A stretch of 64,000 nt of DNA. Source: Himantopus leucocephalus (taxonomy: Eukaryota; Chordata; Aves; Charadriiformes; Recurvirostridae). A model generated the notes under the pieces. It saw nothing but the letters and a program-made list of their open reading frames with translations, was not told where the DNA came from and ran no database searches. Both the position numbers and the translations under genes were made by a program. Positions 62,032-64,000 of the stretch are shown here, piece by piece. Location of the stretch: positions 2,367,065 through 2,431,064 of the forward strand of contig RSEF01000021.1 in NCBI GenBank assembly GCA_003993805.1. Direction: 5' to 3'. The first letter of the stretch is position 1; the number at the start of each line of letters is the position of its first letter.

Positions 62032-62053
62032 AAAAAAAAAAAAAAAAANAAAA
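62032..62053 (+). repeat. A homopolymer with ambiguous base
   Basis: Seventeen A are followed by N at 62049 and four more A. The preceding DNA is not a recognisable retrocopy. Confidence 0.9.
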
Positions 62054-63299
62054 GAAATCTACATAATGGCAAATGAATCCGGGTTACTAAGTGCACATAG
62101 TGATAAGGTTCGGGTGGGTAAATACTGATGGCTGCTTAGCACTGATAGATGTCTGAAATAACAGCAAGCAATCAGCGCGCGATTGGCCAGTGCGTTACTT
62201 AATGGTGCATTATCTTAATATAAAAATTGCAAGGAGTCAAACCCCAGAGGAGTTACTGGAGTTAAGCTCTTCCTTACACAGAGGCCTCCTGCTCTTAAAA
62301 GGTGCTGCTTTCTATGGCACGGAGACCAGGAGTAGGTCTGGGAGGACTGGAGACCTCTTTCTCATACAGTCACAGATACTAGTACAGAAAGGCTTGTTAG
62401 GATTGTATAGTTTAATATTTTGCCAAATGCACGTCCTGAACTTTCCTAATGCTTCTTACATACTTCATTCCTTCTGGATGAATCAGTGCATAAGTCTCAG
62501 CACCGCATCCACACCGATGGAAAGGTTTTTCCTAGACCATGGACTCACCACAGGCCTTAACTTACTGTAACACCGCTATTACGCAGACTAAAAGGGCGCA
62601 ATCTGGCCGTGACAAGTTCTTTAGGGCCTTTCCTTTAAAACTGATTGGAGGATTTGAGAATGTTGAATGGAACAAGCAGAGAAGCGATATTTTCTTGCCT
62701 TTCACCTGACCAGTGGCACATCTTTATTTAAGTCTAGGAAGGAGGAAACAAGGAGGACAGGAGATACGAGATAGGGAGAGCCACCGCTGGACCTACAGAG
62801 CTGAGTTTAATTCTCTCCCTCCAGGCCTTCAGATATAGACACCGTGTTCTTTCTAAGTTGTTACAAGTAAAAAAAAATTTGGTAATCAGGAAGTTTTTGA
62901 TTTCTTGGCAAGAATCATCTCTACCACATCTCACCAGAACTTGCTCAGAAAGTCAAGGTCTGATTTCAGAAGTGTAAGTGAAATTTTTTTGTTAAAAATT
63001 CAGTCAAGTTCGATGTTCAAGAATATTTGACCAGCTTTTGGATTTTGTGCATTCTTTCCCAGTTCAGTCATACAAGGGGCTCTTTACATATTCATTTATA
63101 GCTCCTTTTGTGCACCTTCCATTCTAATTGCATGCCTATTAAACGTCTTTCCAGCATTATTCAGATAATAGCAAGGAATCCCCCCCGCCCCGCTCCCCAA
63201 GAGGTGCTAGGATGTGTCCAAGGTCTTCGCACAGCCCAGCTGGAAGAACCAAGAAGCAGACCCCCCGCCCCATGCAGGATGTGCATGATTTTTATCGTC
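62054..63299. other. Non-coding stretch, nothing recognised
   Basis: AT-rich DNA. The 126-codon + frame at 62190-62570 has no family motif. Confidence 0.45.
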
Positions 63300-63830
63300 T
63301 AGCATCTAATATCGGGTTACGCCTTAGTCAGACTTCCTTATCCTATGCCCTTAAGTTAAGCAACCACCACTGCAACAGTTAATACTAACAATTTACATGG
63401 CGTCTCAGGCATTTGGTCTAAAATTAATGAAGTCCAGCCATTACCAATTAACATCATGCTCTTTACTCCCCTCCTCTGAGATCGATTAATGTTACCCCAG
63501 CGCTTAAAGGCTTCCATCCGCCTGTGAACGAGTCCGTTTGCCATCCTATAGTTTGGATCAAAAAGGCAGCTAACGCTTGCTGTATGACTTCCAACTTTTG
63601 TCTGGGCTTTCTGTGTGCTTGCAGAGAGAAGACCACTTTGCCGAGGGTTGGTAATGATCCCCATATGCCACCTGACAAGGCCATGAGCTCTGCTTCAATT
63701 CCCTTCGATCTATCAGCTCCTCTCAACGCCCTTGGCCAAGAGACTCTTGGAGCACTCAAGGAGTGATTTCTTTTGTTAGAGGCTCTGGCTTTGTGTCATT
63801 CATTGATCAATCTAGAGCTGCCAATTTAGG
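63300..63830. promoter_or_regulatory. Candidate conserved non-coding element near window end
   Basis: About 500 bp of even-composition, repeat-free DNA with repeated TTAAT/ATTAA cores (AACAGTTAATACTAAC, TCTAAAATTAATGAAG, TACCAATTAAC, ATCGATTAATG) and a TTGATCAATC palindrome near 63804. Two overlapping minus-strand frames of about 100 codons (63356-63664, 63463-63759) carry no recognised domain. A coding exon cannot be fully excluded. Confidence 0.3.
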
Positions 63831-64000
63831 GCTGCGCATGATTTTCTGCAGACAGTTATCTGCTGTTACCTTGTCCCACAGAGACATCTTTTGGAGCCTT
63901 TCTTGATTAACACATTTCCTCTCAACTCTGAATTCTAGACCTAGGAGTCAAGGCAGCCGTAACAGATGACAAGCAACAACACTGCTGAATGTAAACTATT

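Noticed and set aside
62032..62053. A-run as a retrocopy tail
   Set aside because: The preceding sequence matches no known mRNA I recognise and no target-site duplication is evident.

Overview
This is vertebrate nuclear DNA, almost certainly from a bird. The direct evidence is three truncated CR1 LINE 3' ends: 15311-15588 on +, and 37182-37430 and 60504-60770 on -. Their terminal octamer units and 'ggttggaaggga' type tails are typical of avian CR1. There are also several worn MIR-like SINE fossils. No prokaryotic gene layout, rRNA, tRNA or CRISPR array is visible. Single N calls sit in or near homopolymers at 44948, 46664 and 62049, and C/G runs of 9-13 bases recur, so small indels in this assembly deserve caution.

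The only protein family I can identify with confidence is actin-related protein T (ACTRT). Two full-length, intronless, tandem copies lie on the minus strand between 18992 and 21994. The distal copy (20839-21994) begins with the ACTRT1/2-type N-terminus and is clearly dead, with at least four stops and several frameshifts. The proximal copy (18992-20121) keeps family length and most actin-fold motifs, and is broken by only one 1-base frameshift and one TAG. In human, ACTRT2 lies beside PRDM16 and TTC34/MMEL1, so this window may be the avian counterpart of that neighbourhood. No exon of those genes was recognised here.

The rest, more than 95% of the window, has no recognisable coding gene. From left to right:
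- 1-270: GC-rich patch.
- 6530-7130: TATA box, small one-membrane-segment ORF and E-box cluster.
- 7975-15240: alternating AT-rich DNA and GC/CpG-rich blocks.
- 15311-18492: CR1 and MIR-like fossils.
- 18992-21994: ACTRT pair.
- 22000-33000: mostly featureless, with one minisatellite.
- 34000-63800: AT-rich DNA with several segments dense in homeodomain, SOX, FOX or ROR-type motifs that look like conserved non-coding elements, interrupted by CR1, simple repeats and an older repeat pair (53241-53543 and 55099-55273), one copy of which carries terminal inverted repeats.

Most open frames of 60-260 codons read as chance frames or antisense of repeats. The strongest leads are the near-intact ACTRT copy, the paired 175-bp repeat with its MITE-like ends, the small membrane ORF at 6620-6796, and the motif-dense non-coding blocks. 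All regulatory statements are motif-based inference.
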